A DNA stretch of 53,260 bases from Patescibacteria group bacterium. GTDB lineage: Bacteria; Patescibacteriota; Gracilibacteria; UM-FILTER-43-11. Position numbers and translations under genes: made by a program. Positions 9,972 through 18,437 of the stretch are shown one piece after another. How positions within the stretch are numbered: position 1 is the first letter of the stretch; every line of letters begins with the position of its first letter. The stretch lies in the NCBI GenBank assembly GCA_018817125.1, contig JAHIUN010000014.1, forward strand, positions 1-53,260, given 5' to 3'. The notes below the pieces were generated by a model, which worked only from the letters and a program-made list of their open reading frames with translations, was not told the origin of the DNA and ran no database searches.

Positions 9972-10007
9972 CCCCACAAAATTCGCTTCGCTTCGCATTT
10001 TGTGGGG
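9972..10007. repeat. perfect 11-bp hairpin with CGCTT-repeat loop
   Basis: CCCCACAAAAT (9972-9982) is complementary to ATTTTGTGGGG (9997-10007). The loop is TCGCTTCGCTTCGC, a repeated CGCTT unit. It lies in the predicted leader of the tRNA-Glu transcript (minus strand), so it may guide 5' processing or be a mobile palindrome. Confidence 0.6.
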
Positions 10008-10042
10008 GCCCCATCTCTGAGGCTTGCATAGTATGCAGAGAA

Positions 10043-10070
10043 ATTATACTTACAGAGAACTAAATGTCAA
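10043..10070 (-). promoter_or_regulatory. consensus promoter reading toward tRNA-Glu
   Basis: On the minus strand TTGACA (10070-10065), 16 bases, TATAAT (10048-10043). The start would be near 10036, about 138 nt before the tRNA. The -35 box overlaps that of the divergent plus-strand promoter. Confidence 0.65.
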
Positions 10071-10091
10071 AATTATTTTATATGGTAAAAT
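10064..10091 (+). promoter_or_regulatory. promoter of the C39-like lipoprotein
   Basis: ATGTCA (10064-10069), 16 bases, TAAAAT (10086-10091), with an extended TGG. The leader of about 155 nt contains two copies of a CATTACATT(T/C)GG-like unit (around 10197-10235). Confidence 0.5.
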
Positions 10092-10252
10092 ATTTTCCAC
10101 TACTGAGGAGCTTTCCCGTACTGTCTCAATAGGGAAGCGTTTGAATCACTTGAAAAGTTTTCCGCCTTGCTCCACACTTTCCTACGTAATTCATCCTCAT
10201 TACATTTGGCCATTCGGCCTGCATTACATTCGGACCACGTTTCTCGCTACTT

Positions 10253-10993
10253 ATGAAAAAACTCCTCATCCTATCATTGCTCATCTTAACCGCCTGCGCA
10301 CCTAACGAGGCGGACTTTAAATCGAATGTACCAATAGGTCTTCCAATTGAGGACCCGGTCGAAGACCTAATGGATCGTATAACTGATGATCAGTCAATTG
10401 GGACCTCAACGGGCCTTCCATCGGAAATCAATCTAAACGTTCCTTTCTTCTCCCAGGCTCCAGACGCGGATTGGGGAATGCCGTGGCAGGAAGCGTGTGA
10501 AGAAGCCGCCAGCACACTCGCTTATTACTACGCCGTCGGTCAGCCGCTCACGAAAGAAAAGTTTAAGCAGGAGGTGTTAGCGCTGGTGGAATGGCAGGAA
10601 GAGCATTTTGGGGGGTATGAACATTCCGACATCAAACAGACAGCCATGATGATAAAGGGTCACTTTTTAGACACGTCGTCCAACAAGGTCGAAATGGCCA
10701 TCATCGAAGAACCGACCGTCGATGAACTGAAAGAATTTATCGCGGAGGGTTATGTAGTCATTGCCCCGTTTGCCGGCCGGCAGCTCGGCAATCCGTTTTA
10801 TTCCGGCGAGGGCCCGCTTTATCACATGCTCGTTATAAAGGGTTACGACGAAAAACACTTCATCACCAATGATGTGGGCACCAAGCGGGGTGAGAATTTT
10901 ATTTACCCTTACCAAACCATGATGTCCGCGATGCACGAATGGCATGATACCGATATCAACTTGGGCATGCGAAAAGTGATTGTATTAAAATAA
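10253..10993 (+). CDS. lipoprotein with C39-like cysteine peptidase domain
   Basis: 246 residues. Signal peptide MKKLLILSLLILTAC has a lipobox with Cys15. After a linker (about 20-60) comes a papain-like peptidase C39 family fold: INLNVPFFSQAPDADWG, catalytic Cys82 in QEACEEAAS, His191 in LYHMLVIKGY, and Asp207 in ITNDVG. It would act outside the membrane, on peptides or cell-wall peptides. The linker DNA (about 10328-10422) carries the 12-mer AATTGAGGACCC and the 11-mer GGGCCTTCCAT, both found in the spacer repeat at 40809-40913. The linker therefore appears to be built from a repeat insertion. No SD site precedes the ATG. Confidence 0.8.
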   Translation: MKKLLILSLLILTACAPNEADFKSNVPIGLPIEDPVEDLMDRITDDQSIGTSTGLPSEINLNVPFFSQAPDADWGMPWQEACEEAASTLAYYYAVGQPLTKEKFKQEVLALVEWQEEHFGGYEHSDIKQTAMMIKGHFLDTSSNKVEMAIIEEPTVDELKEFIAEGYVVIAPFAGRQLGNPFYSGEGPLYHMLVIKGYDEKHFITNDVGTKRGENFIYPYQTMMSAMHEWHDTDINLGMRKVIVLK

Positions 10994-11000
10994 TAACGCT

Positions 11001-11231
11001 ATGGCCGGAATATCCAAAGAACAGATTGAAGTGACCGTTGAGTCAAAGTTACACCCATACAATGCAATTAAATTTGGATCGGTTTTAGCCAATGTAAGGG
11101 AAAAAATCATATTTTTAATCCAGAAGGAGGCGGGAAAGAAATGAACAATCCAGCTAGTTAGAGGAACAAAAGAGGATTTATTAAAGGCGATTAAGATGGC
11201 CACAGGGGTGACTATGCCAAATGAGGATTAG
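11001..11231 (+). pseudogene. hypothetical ORF interrupted by an in-frame TGA
   Basis: From ATG 11001, 47 codons read well (ending KEAGKK), then TGA at 11142-11144. The same frame continues for 28 codons (TIQLVRGTKEDLLKAIKMATG and on) to TAG at 11229-11231. Composition on both sides is protein-like. The 3' end overlaps the stop of convergent murJ. I do not recognise the product. Explanations are a nonsense-mutated gene, a sequencing error, or readthrough. TGA is a true stop at several neighbouring genes, so global recoding is unlikely. Confidence 0.5.
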
Positions 11232-12579
11232 TCCTTTCTCTTTTTTTCAGAAGTGAAGGAAAGACAAACGCCAATAACGAGATTTGGATGGTTTTACCTA
11301 TGCCAAAACTAATGGGGATGGCGTACACGCCGATCACAGGAGCCAGCCGGGTGACTATCATAATCACGAGTGAAATAACTCCCACATGAATGATGGACGG
11401 GATGAGTGTATTCCGCAAAGAGTAAAATGCGCGATGGTAACAATGCATCAGGCTTTCCAGCGGAATCGTGAAGCAGTACAGGATCAGCGTCATAGAAACT
11501 AAATGAATAGCCTCCCCGTCAAATGCTCCACCACCCAATAACAAGCTCACCACAAAACGACTCAAAACACCCAGTGCAATAGCCGCCAGTACCGTGTAAA
11601 CAATTAGCTTAAAGCGGTTCCGCCTAAAATCATTTCGGAATTTTTTATAATTTCCCTTACCGGCATCATGCGACAGTACGGGATACATCGCCATCGAAAT
11701 CGCTATTCCGAGCAAGCTCACCGGCAGGCTCTGAAAGTTACGGGCGTAATTGTAGGCGGCAATACTCCCCTCCGGCAGTTTTGAAGCGACATTGGTAAAA
11801 ACCATCAGCAGAATAAACCACATGCTGTACTGGAAGATTTTAGGCAGCATCAATCCGATTGTTTCCTTTATCTCAGGCGCGAAGGTAAAGTCGATTTTGT
11901 TTTTAAAGCCATATTTCTTCCGTTTAAGCGGGGCAAAACGGTTGGCGAGATGCAAAATTACACCGATTAACGTTCCCATCACCAATCCCAGCATTCCAAA
12001 GCGTGGCACGAGGAATAAAACGCCGATTATTATTCCTAAATTATAAAGTGCTGGCGAAAGCCCCCACCAGAAAAATTCCTTCACACTAATAAGTATCCGG
12101 CCATACGAATTGCTGAGGGTAAATAAAATCGGCGACAGCAGCATCGCGCGCGTCAGTAAAATATACTGCTTCAAATCCTCCCCCTCAAAACCGGGTACCA
12201 GCAGATGAGCGAAATAGGGGAGAAAGATCGCCACTATAATTCCGACGGTAACAATTAATGTTACGCCCCAGGTGATCATCTGATGGGCGTACGCGTATCC
12301 GAGCGACCTTTTTTCGTCGTACAGTTTTGTAAAGATCGGCACGAACGCAGCTGACAGCGCTGTTCCCACCAATACTCCTAACATCATATCCGGAATCACA
12401 AACGCGGCATTATAAATATCCAGTGTCCGCGACAGGCCAAACGTCTGCGCGAAAATCCGGTCTCTCAGCATCCCCATTCCATAACTCAGCCCCGCGGTCA
12501 GCGTTAGCGACCACGAAGAATGGAAAAGAAGGGTTTTCCAGTCACCGGATTCTTTGAGGGCTTTTAAAAATTTGATCAT
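11212..12579 (-). CDS. murJ: lipid II flippase MurJ (MviN)
   Basis: 455 residues, somewhat shorter than the usual 500 or so. It moves lipid II across the membrane for peptidoglycan synthesis. Many hydrophobic helices are visible. N-terminal family signatures include GLSYGMGMLRDRIFAQTFG and the DIYNAAFVIPDMM...ALSAAFVPIF region, with cytoplasmic loop FTKLYDEKRS. The C-terminus stops after about 12-13 helices, so the last helix pair of longer homologues may be missing. Its ATG abuts the TAA of the acetyltransferase gene (TAAATG), so the two are co-transcribed and probably coupled. Confidence 0.92.
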   Translation of the reverse strand: MIKFLKALKESGDWKTLLFHSSWSLTLTAGLSYGMGMLRDRIFAQTFGLSRTLDIYNAAFVIPDMMLGVLVGTALSAAFVPIFTKLYDEKRSLGYAYAHQMITWGVTLIVTVGIIVAIFLPYFAHLLVPGFEGEDLKQYILLTRAMLLSPILFTLSNSYGRILISVKEFFWWGLSPALYNLGIIIGVLFLVPRFGMLGLVMGTLIGVILHLANRFAPLKRKKYGFKNKIDFTFAPEIKETIGLMLPKIFQYSMWFILLMVFTNVASKLPEGSIAAYNYARNFQSLPVSLLGIAISMAMYPVLSHDAGKGNYKKFRNDFRRNRFKLIVYTVLAAIALGVLSRFVVSLLLGGGAFDGEAIHLVSMTLILYCFTIPLESLMHCYHRAFYSLRNTLIPSIIHVGVISLVIMIVTRLAPVIGVYAIPISFGIGKTIQISLLAFVFPSLLKKRERTNPHLA

Positions 12580-13047
12580 TTATAACGATCGGTACATTTG
12601 CTTAAAATATTCCTTAAATTTAAACGTTTTCCACACTTCCTGCGCCACTGCGTTATCCGACGCCACATATAAATCCACCGTTTTCACCCCCTTTTCTTTA
12701 AACCATTTAAACGCTTCTTTCACCATATCCTTTGCCAGCTCCTGTTTCCGATAGCTTTCACTCACATACAGGTCCACGATCTCGCCCCAGTCTATTTCTT
12801 TATAAATCGCCGGCCGTTTCCAGAGCTTCGCCCACAAGTACCCCACCACTTTTCCGTCCGCCTCCGCCACCCACATTTTATTATTCCGCCGCCGGGGCAC
12901 TTTTGTAAACCAATCCTCCGCGATCTGTCTGGATTTTGAATTAATCGCGAACATCTCCCCGAACTGCCGGTGCATACGCATCATCTCTAAATGCAGGGCG
13001 GCGACCGCTTTGCCGTCTTTGATTTTAGCGGGGCGGATGGTGACCAT
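12580..13047 (-). CDS. GNAT family N-acetyltransferase
   Basis: 155 residues. Acetyl-CoA dependent N-acetyltransferase fold: N-terminal IRPAKIKDGKAVAALH, central beta strands VAEADGKVVGYLWAK, motif A region VDLYVSESYRKQELAKDMVKEA (a degenerate Q/R-x-x-G-x-G/A) and C-terminal VDLYVASDNAVAQEVWKTFKF. The substrate is unknown. It is the first gene of an operon with murJ. An extended -10 (TGCTATAAT on the minus strand, 13073-13081) gives a leader of about 20 nt. Confidence 0.85.
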   Translation of the reverse strand: MVTIRPAKIKDGKAVAALHLEMMRMHRQFGEMFAINSKSRQIAEDWFTKVPRRRNNKMWVAEADGKVVGYLWAKLWKRPAIYKEIDWGEIVDLYVSESYRKQELAKDMVKEAFKWFKEKGVKTVDLYVASDNAVAQEVWKTFKFKEYFKQMYRSL

Positions 13048-13072
13048 TAAAAAGCTTAATAATACGGAGGGT

Positions 13073-13081
13073 ATTATAGCA
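13073..13081 (-). promoter_or_regulatory. extended -10 promoter of the acetyltransferase-murJ operon
   Basis: Reverse complement reads TGCTATAAT, with predicted start near 13067 and ATG at 13047. No clear -35 box. Confidence 0.55.
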
Positions 13082-13174
13082 CTTTAGGGCAAAAACTACG
13101 TATAAACAGGGGGAGTTGTACGATGTACTACGCATTTTTACTCAATATGAGCTAGAACACTTTTAACCTAATTA

Positions 13175-13213
13175 TTGATAGATACTCTATCAATACTCTA
13201 TCAATACTCTATC
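13175..13213. repeat. AATACTCTATC tandem repeat with palindrome
   Basis: TTGATAGA (13175-13182) pairs with TCTATCAA (13186-13193). The 11-base unit ATACTCTATCA then repeats about three times. The same unit appears in the spacers at 45460 and 46065. Confidence 0.65.
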
Positions 13214-13231
13214 TAATTAACATTTTTTACT

Positions 13232-13292
13232 AATATAGAGAAAATGGCTTTATACTGCTATTTTATTAACAAAATCTATCATTCTCTATATT
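13232..13292. repeat. 11-bp perfect inverted repeat at the 3' end of the AlbA_2 gene
   Basis: AATATAGAGAA (13232-13242) is complementary to TTCTCTATATT (13282-13292). The right arm overlaps the stop codon region of the minus-strand gene. It may act as its terminator. Confidence 0.55.
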
Positions 13293-14916
13293 ATGTTGTA
13301 TCTTTTATTTTCCAAAAAGCTTTCTGTGATCTTTGCGGTCCCTCGAAATAGACTTTTCCTTCAGCTCTAAGCTCATTTAATAATAAATTAATTTGTTGAT
13401 TACTTAACTTGCTCTCAAAAAGTCCCTCACGAAATTCACTCATTCGTCCTTTTTTGTGTTGTCGTAAAAATTTCAACAAAATTACTTTTTGCTCTTCTTT
13501 TGAGAGCCATTTTTTTCTAGTATATTCAGCTTTTTTTCCTAAAAAGTTATATAACTTATGGCTTAAAAAGTATTTCGTCCCCCTACCTTTTCCTGTTTTT
13601 TCAATAATATCTAATTGCATAAATTTATTTCTTCTTTCCATGTCAGTGGAGTTTTGATGCTCACGTATTTCATCTAGAAAAACCAAATCCTTAGCAAAAT
13701 CAAATATTATTTGTTTTTCTTTTGCAGCTCGCTCTAGAAATACAATAAATTTTTTGTCTTTCACTTGTGCGGGGATTGTAAGATTTACAAATCCCGTTGG
13801 GAGTTCTGCTATAACAGGCGTTCCCTTCCCCTCTTCAATAGATTTTCGGAAAATACGATCAAGACCATGACCATATCGCTCTACTAGTCCAATTTTCCCA
13901 AGTGTTTCCATAAGTAGCCTGTTTCTCCATTTTCCTTGTATGTCGAGGATATTTTGTGCCGAGACTCCCGGTAGAAATTTTCCAGGACTTTTAATGTTGA
14001 AGTTAGCTGAATTCGCTTCTATAAAAATTGAACCACGCTCTTGGTAATCGCGGTGAACAAAGGCATTTAATACTGCTTCACGTATACTAATTTGATCAAA
14101 TGCCCAGATATCGCCTTCAATAAAGCCTTGCTCGAAAGGGAATCGAGTATTTCTTGCATTTATTACTTCCCAAATTTCATTAAATACATTGAGAAATGGC
14201 GCTTTCCAATCTTTTGTAAAATCAAAATCGAGCTTATTGGCATTACTTCGCCAGCCAAAACGGATTTCTGCCTCTGGTAAATATTCAGCAATTTTTTCTG
14301 CCTTCCCACATAAAACTAAAGCAGCGTAAGTAAATTTATTTCCTCGTACGAGAAGTAATTTTTGAAGAACCTCTCGGTGTGAGAAGTCTAAATATTCTTT
14401 TTTTTGCTCTTTTGTTGCCCACCTTTTTTGCAATGACTCCAATGCTACCATATCCAAATCTTCAAAACGAAGCTGCTTGCATATCTCGGCAGAAAAATCA
14501 AAAGTGGCATTTTGAAATTCAACCAAGCGCTTTGTGTATTCAGCTTGATCCATTTTCCTATTACTTGAGCCCACTCTGATATATGAAACACCTTTAAATG
14601 TATGGTACGGCGTCCCGCTTTTCTTTACTCCAACTTTAATGACTGGCTTGCCTTCAATAGTTTCAAGGGCTATTTCAGCATATAGTTTGGGTTCAGTGTT
14701 ATCGGTATAGAGTTGTGCTAAGTCGCGGAGGGTTTTTTCAGAAACTCCAGTTAATCCAATTATATCTCCGTTATTTTTAACTCCAAAATAAATTACCCCA
14801 CCGCTTTTGTTAGCAAAGGCAACAAGATCTTTACCTGCCTCTTGTTTTTCATTAAGACTTTCCTTAAATTCGATATTTTCAGTTTCTTGCCAATCTGGTG
14901 AGTGGACAGTATTCAT
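13291..14916 (-). CDS. AlbA_2-domain / RecG-like putative DNA-binding protein
   Basis: 541 residues. The N-terminal Schlafen AlbA_2 domain (about 10-130) shows NIEFKESLNEKQEAGKDLVAFANKSGGVIYFGVKNNGDIIG, ending with SYIRVGSSNRKM. The central region (about 250-360) matches the GHKL-like HATPase_c_4 segment: REAVLNAFVHRDYQERGSIFI, KSPGKFLPG, NRLLMETLGKIGLVERYGHGLDRIF. The C-terminus has winged-helix-like repeats. Such proteins are annotated as transcriptional regulators or ATP-binding proteins and often travel in accessory or defence regions. The gene is markedly more A/T-rich than its neighbours and has palindromes at its 3' end, consistent with horizontal transfer. Confidence 0.85.
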   Translation of the reverse strand: MNTVHSPDWQETENIEFKESLNEKQEAGKDLVAFANKSGGVIYFGVKNNGDIIGLTGVSEKTLRDLAQLYTDNTEPKLYAEIALETIEGKPVIKVGVKKSGTPYHTFKGVSYIRVGSSNRKMDQAEYTKRLVEFQNATFDFSAEICKQLRFEDLDMVALESLQKRWATKEQKKEYLDFSHREVLQKLLLVRGNKFTYAALVLCGKAEKIAEYLPEAEIRFGWRSNANKLDFDFTKDWKAPFLNVFNEIWEVINARNTRFPFEQGFIEGDIWAFDQISIREAVLNAFVHRDYQERGSIFIEANSANFNIKSPGKFLPGVSAQNILDIQGKWRNRLLMETLGKIGLVERYGHGLDRIFRKSIEEGKGTPVIAELPTGFVNLTIPAQVKDKKFIVFLERAAKEKQIIFDFAKDLVFLDEIREHQNSTDMERRNKFMQLDIIEKTGKGRGTKYFLSHKLYNFLGKKAEYTRKKWLSKEEQKVILLKFLRQHKKGRMSEFREGLFESKLSNQQINLLLNELRAEGKVYFEGPQRSQKAFWKIKDTT

Positions 14917-15137
14917 ATTTTTTAATATAAAAGCTTTGGCTTTATTCTACTATATTTTTGATTGAATTAGTAATTGTTAAAAGTGTTCTAAGGGTTTCCT
15001 TTAAAATAAAAGGATACCAAAAAATGCGCAGTATTTCGTACAACTACTGTTCATACATAAATGCTTGCCAACAAATGTCAGGATCCGGTAGGTTATCGGA
15101 ACCATTTTTGGAAATTGGGCATTGGACATTTCAAAAA
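14917..15137. other. A/T-rich spacer upstream of the AlbA_2 gene and downstream of ribBA
   Basis: No gene seen. AAATGTC near 15069 and GACATTT near 15124 could form a weak stem beyond the ribBA stop. A TAGAAT-like -10 for the AlbA_2 gene (minus strand, about 14944-14949) is weak. Confidence 0.4.
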
Positions 15138-16328
15138 TCACAAATTTTTAAGTATATGCCCCATCTTCGTCTTCTTCGTCCTCAAATATTTAATATTGAT
15201 GTCGTTCGGTTTCACTTCAATAGGAATCCGTTTGGTGATTTTTAAGCCGTAACCTTCCAGCCCCACTAATTTTTTCGGATTATTCGTTAAAATCTCGATT
15301 TCTTTTAATCCAAGGTCCGCTAAGATCTGCGCGCCGATACCGTAATCACGGAGGTCGGATTTAAAGCCGAGTTGATGATTGGCTTCTACGGTGTCTAAAC
15401 CTTTTCTCTGCAATTTATACGCTTTGATTTTATTCGCCAGCCCAATACCACGGCCTTCTTGTCGCATATACAAAAGTACCCCACATCCCCGCTGGCTGAT
15501 GAGCTTAAGCGATTGGTCGAGTTGCTGGCCACAGTCACAGTGTTTAGAGTGGAACAGGTCGCCGGTGAGGCATTCGGAATGCACGCGTACGAGAACGTTT
15601 TTGGCTTTTTTAATGCCTCCCATCACAAACGCCACATGCTCCCTTAGGTCGATCTGGCTGCGGTAAACATGGATGCGGAACGTGCCGTATTCCGTTTGCA
15701 GATCGGTTTCCACCTCTTTGGTCACCAGTTTCTCGTGCTGATTGCGGTAGTGGATAAGATCCTGAATGGTGATGATCTTCAGGTCATGTTTTTTCGCGAA
15801 TTCTTTCAGGTCCGGCAGGCGCGCCATGGTACCGTCGTCTTTCATTACTTCGCAGATCACCCCCGCGGGCGTCAGTTCAGCCAGTCGCATCAAATCCACG
15901 GCCGCTTCGGTATGGCCGGCACGTACCAATACTCCGCCGGGTTTGGCGATAAGCGGAAACATATGGCCTGGGCGGATGAAATCTTTTGCCGAAGAGCTTG
16001 GGTTCAGCATGGTCTGAATGGTTTTTGCCCGGTCGGCCGCGGAAATGCCGGTGGTAGTGCCTTTTTTGGCATCGACGGACACGGTGAAGTTGCAGTTGCC
16101 GTCCGGATTGGCCACCATGGGGTGAAAGTTGAGCCGGTAGGCCATCTCCTGTTCCATGGCCACACAAACAAGCCCCCGGCCTTCTTTGGCCATAAAGTTG
16201 ATGGTGGCGGGTGTAATCGTCTCGGCCGCGGCGATCAGATCACCTTCGTTCTCACGGTCTTCGTCATCGGTGACGATGATCATTTTTCCGGCCTGCAGGT
16301 CTTTGAGTGCGGATTGGATGGTATTCAT
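15138..16328 (-). CDS. ribBA: bifunctional DHBP synthase / GTP cyclohydrolase II RibBA
   Basis: 396 residues. It supplies both precursors of riboflavin. The N-terminal RibB domain (1 to about 200) has [18 protein letters not shown] and GHTEAAVDL. The C-terminal RibA domain has the zinc cysteines in [19 protein letters not shown] and the catalytic RQEGRGIGL segment. No ribD, ribE or ribH lies nearby. It stops at TGA. Possible promoter on the minus strand: TTAGCA, 17 bases, TATAAT (16355-16350), with the -35 box inside the spacer repeat and a leader of about 15 nt. Confidence 0.97.
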   Translation of the reverse strand: MNTIQSALKDLQAGKMIIVTDDEDRENEGDLIAAAETITPATINFMAKEGRGLVCVAMEQEMAYRLNFHPMVANPDGNCNFTVSVDAKKGTTTGISAADRAKTIQTMLNPSSSAKDFIRPGHMFPLIAKPGGVLVRAGHTEAAVDLMRLAELTPAGVICEVMKDDGTMARLPDLKEFAKKHDLKIITIQDLIHYRNQHEKLVTKEVETDLQTEYGTFRIHVYRSQIDLREHVAFVMGGIKKAKNVLVRVHSECLTGDLFHSKHCDCGQQLDQSLKLISQRGCGVLLYMRQEGRGIGLANKIKAYKLQRKGLDTVEANHQLGFKSDLRDYGIGAQILADLGLKEIEILTNNPKKLVGLEGYGLKITKRIPIEVKPNDINIKYLRTKKTKMGHILKNL

Positions 16329-16366
16329 TACGTCATTTTAGTGGTATGCATTATAACCTAGAAAGT

Positions 16367-16423
16367 AAGAATTGCTAAAAGAATTGCCCAAGAATGGCCT
16401 AAGCAATCCTTTAAGCAATTCTT
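16367..16423. repeat. repeat-armed hairpin between ribBA and the PP2C-like gene
   Basis: The left arm is AAGAATTGC followed by TAAAAGAATTGC (16367-16387). The right arm is GCAATCCTTTAAGCAATTCTT minus its last base through 16423. There are about two mismatches in 21. It lies 4 bases past the stop of the 16427-18268 gene, so it probably acts as its terminator, and it supplies part of the ribBA promoter. Confidence 0.75.
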
Positions 16424-16426
16424 AAA

Positions 16427-18268
16427 TTAGATATCAATTTTATAAACCTCCTTATCCGTCAGCACATACATAACACTTTCATTCTGTTCCACATAGATCT
16501 GGCGGATGTTGTTAAGCTCTTCAAAGACCACCTGACCGTAGTAACGGGAGTTCCCGCTATCGCTCTTGCTCAGGATAACTACTCGTTTATTGACCGGGTC
16601 GAGGAGGTAAAGATTGTCGATTTCAGGCCGTGTAAAGATCTGAGTTGAAGCAGAAATATCCACTGCCAGATCCTCGATTTTAAACGGCTGTTGTTTGGAT
16701 TTATAGATCCGCACGATCCGTCCACCGTCTTTCAGCACATAAATATCTCCGTCAATCGTTATAGAGATCGCCCCCGAAAGGTCCGCGTCACCATTGTAAT
16801 CGGTGCGGGCGGAATACTTATCACGCAATCGGGAATATTTGTAGATCTGATTATCGGTGGGGTTCAGTATATAGATATATTTGCCGTAAGCGGCCACATC
16901 AATACCTGACTTCCAGGCCTGGTCATCGGTGTTGGCAAAGCGGATCAGTCCATTCGAATATTCCATCACACGACCGGATTGAGTTAAGAATACAAGCGCG
17001 TCCTGATCTTCCATCGCTGTGCCGGCGATGACCACTTCCGTGTCATCGATCTGACGCGGATCGAGTACCTGATCCAGAATTACTTCGTAAAGCTTGTTGT
17101 ATTCATAAATAAAGAAATTGCTATCTAGGTTCATCAGGCCAAGGGCTTTTACATTATCCCCCTTGGTCGACAGGTCGATATATGGTGCCAACTCCTTTAA
17201 GCGATCGGTATTATTGATGCTGTCGCGGGTGTCCTGGATTTTGTCGAGCAGGGCTAGTGTTTCAGCGCGAAAATAACTGGATTCGAGAATTTCACGGGAT
17301 TCTTTTTCCACTTTTTCCAGAATCGCGTTGGCCGTTTCTTTATCATTGGCATACCCTTTGGTATTAGCGACATGAAGATCCTGATTTAACTGTTCGATTC
17401 TGGTGCGGTACTCCTCACGAATCGCATTGTCGCGCCGACTGCTCATCAAAAACGAAACACTTACCGTCAAAACAATCACGACAGCCAGTAGGGATAAAAG
17501 GACATTTCGTTTGCTCATGTGGGTTTTTCTGCCGGTTTTTTCAGTTAAAAAGTTCGTCGCGGATCTGAGAACCTTTTTTAGCTGAATCCAGAGCGGATTC
17601 GGAGAGCGGTCTGAGGCATCGTTCGATGCTTTTTGCAGAAGTTTAACATGCATACAGATCACACCAAGGCTCAGATCTTCATCATTCATGGTGAGCTCAC
17701 GAGTTGATTCGATTGCTTCAGCCACACCATCAGCAAACAGTTGGACGATCTGCGAATGAGTGGCCAGGCGAAGCAGCCGGCCGGTAGAGAAGATGAGTTT
17801 GTCATCAGTCGCCAGTTCACCGCTCGCGATATTCACAAAAAGATCTTTCGATTTACTGCTAAGCCCCTCGCTGATCATGGAGAATTTGTTGTTGCGGATG
17901 AGATACGCTTCACTGTCACCCGCTTGGGTCAGATGCATTTCCTGACCCACAAAAACCGACATGATCGCGTTGATTTTTCCAAACGTTTTTTTGCGCCTCT
18001 CTTTCAGGTTATTAATAATCAGGTTTACCTCCTTAAGCGCTTGTTCAAAACGTTCGTACGGGCTCAGTTTAAATTGGTCAAAATAGACCTCCTCAATCGT
18101 ATCGATAATACTTTGGGCTGTGGAGCGGGCATATTTACTATCCCCGACGATCTCAATTGCCAGCCAGACCTGATCCTCTACATTGGGTTTTTTTAAAGTT
18201 TTAAGCTGAATAAAGTGATCGGAATCACGCGCTACGGAAAAGATGTCAGCGATGAGTTTAAAAAACAT
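16427..18268 (-). CDS. membrane protein: cytoplasmic PP2C-like domain, one TM, external beta-propeller
   Basis: 613 residues. Residues about 30-215 resemble a PPM/PP2C phosphatase core: AIMSVFVGQEMHLTQAGDSEAYLIRN contains the GDSxAYL strand signature, and a DEDLSLGVIC end piece is present. The first metal-binding Asp motif (DGxGG) is not visible, so activity is doubtful. One hydrophobic segment spans 255-277. A coiled coil (about 280-350) leads to a beta-propeller-like C-terminus (about 370-613) with repeated blade motifs such as DVAAYGKYIYILNPTDNQIYKY. The layout suggests an outside sensor coupled to an inside regulatory domain. The function is unknown. Confidence 0.75.
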   Translation of the reverse strand: MFFKLIADIFSVARDSDHFIQLKTLKKPNVEDQVWLAIEIVGDSKYARSTAQSIIDTIEEVYFDQFKLSPYERFEQALKEVNLIINNLKERRKKTFGKINAIMSVFVGQEMHLTQAGDSEAYLIRNNKFSMISEGLSSKSKDLFVNIASGELATDDKLIFSTGRLLRLATHSQIVQLFADGVAEAIESTRELTMNDEDLSLGVICMHVKLLQKASNDASDRSPNPLWIQLKKVLRSATNFLTEKTGRKTHMSKRNVLLSLLAVVIVLTVSVSFLMSSRRDNAIREEYRTRIEQLNQDLHVANTKGYANDKETANAILEKVEKESREILESSYFRAETLALLDKIQDTRDSINNTDRLKELAPYIDLSTKGDNVKALGLMNLDSNFFIYEYNKLYEVILDQVLDPRQIDDTEVVIAGTAMEDQDALVFLTQSGRVMEYSNGLIRFANTDDQAWKSGIDVAAYGKYIYILNPTDNQIYKYSRLRDKYSARTDYNGDADLSGAISITIDGDIYVLKDGGRIVRIYKSKQQPFKIEDLAVDISASTQIFTRPEIDNLYLLDPVNKRVVILSKSDSGNSRYYGQVVFEELNNIRQIYVEQNESVMYVLTDKEVYKIDI

Positions 18269-18393
18269 TTTTATTTTGGTTAGATGTGGGTTCTCCCTCC
18301 GTAATCTCCCTCCGTGTCTCCAAGCTTATCATGTTTCCCCGACTGGTTCAAGAGAGCAAAATAATTTTTGTTTTTTATTTTTCCCCGACAATT

Positions 18394-18402
18394 TGCTAAT
18401 AT
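18394..18402 (+). promoter_or_regulatory. extended -10 promoter of hpf
   Basis: TGCTAATAT gives a predicted start near 18409 and a leader of about 29 nt. AAGTTAC and GTAACTT in the leader (about 18403-18429) could form a 7-bp stem just before the ATG. Confidence 0.4.
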
Positions 18403-18437
18403 CAAGTTACCTTATCATTTTTGTAACTTAAGAAAAT

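Noticed and set aside
9735-10020. Additional tRNA or small RNA genes beside tRNA-Glu
   Set aside because: Only palindromic repeats are visible; no second cloverleaf or known small RNA structure can be drawn.
11142-11144. Alternative genetic code with TGA as sense codon
   Set aside because: femX-like, ribBA, M23 lipoprotein and ECF-S-like genes end properly at TGA, two of them in ATGA overlaps with the next gene, so TGA is a stop here.
15669-16361. 230-codon ORF antisense to ribBA
   Set aside because: Mirror of the RibB coding sequence (His/Gly/Val-rich), no SD or promoter, and ribBA motifs are unambiguous.
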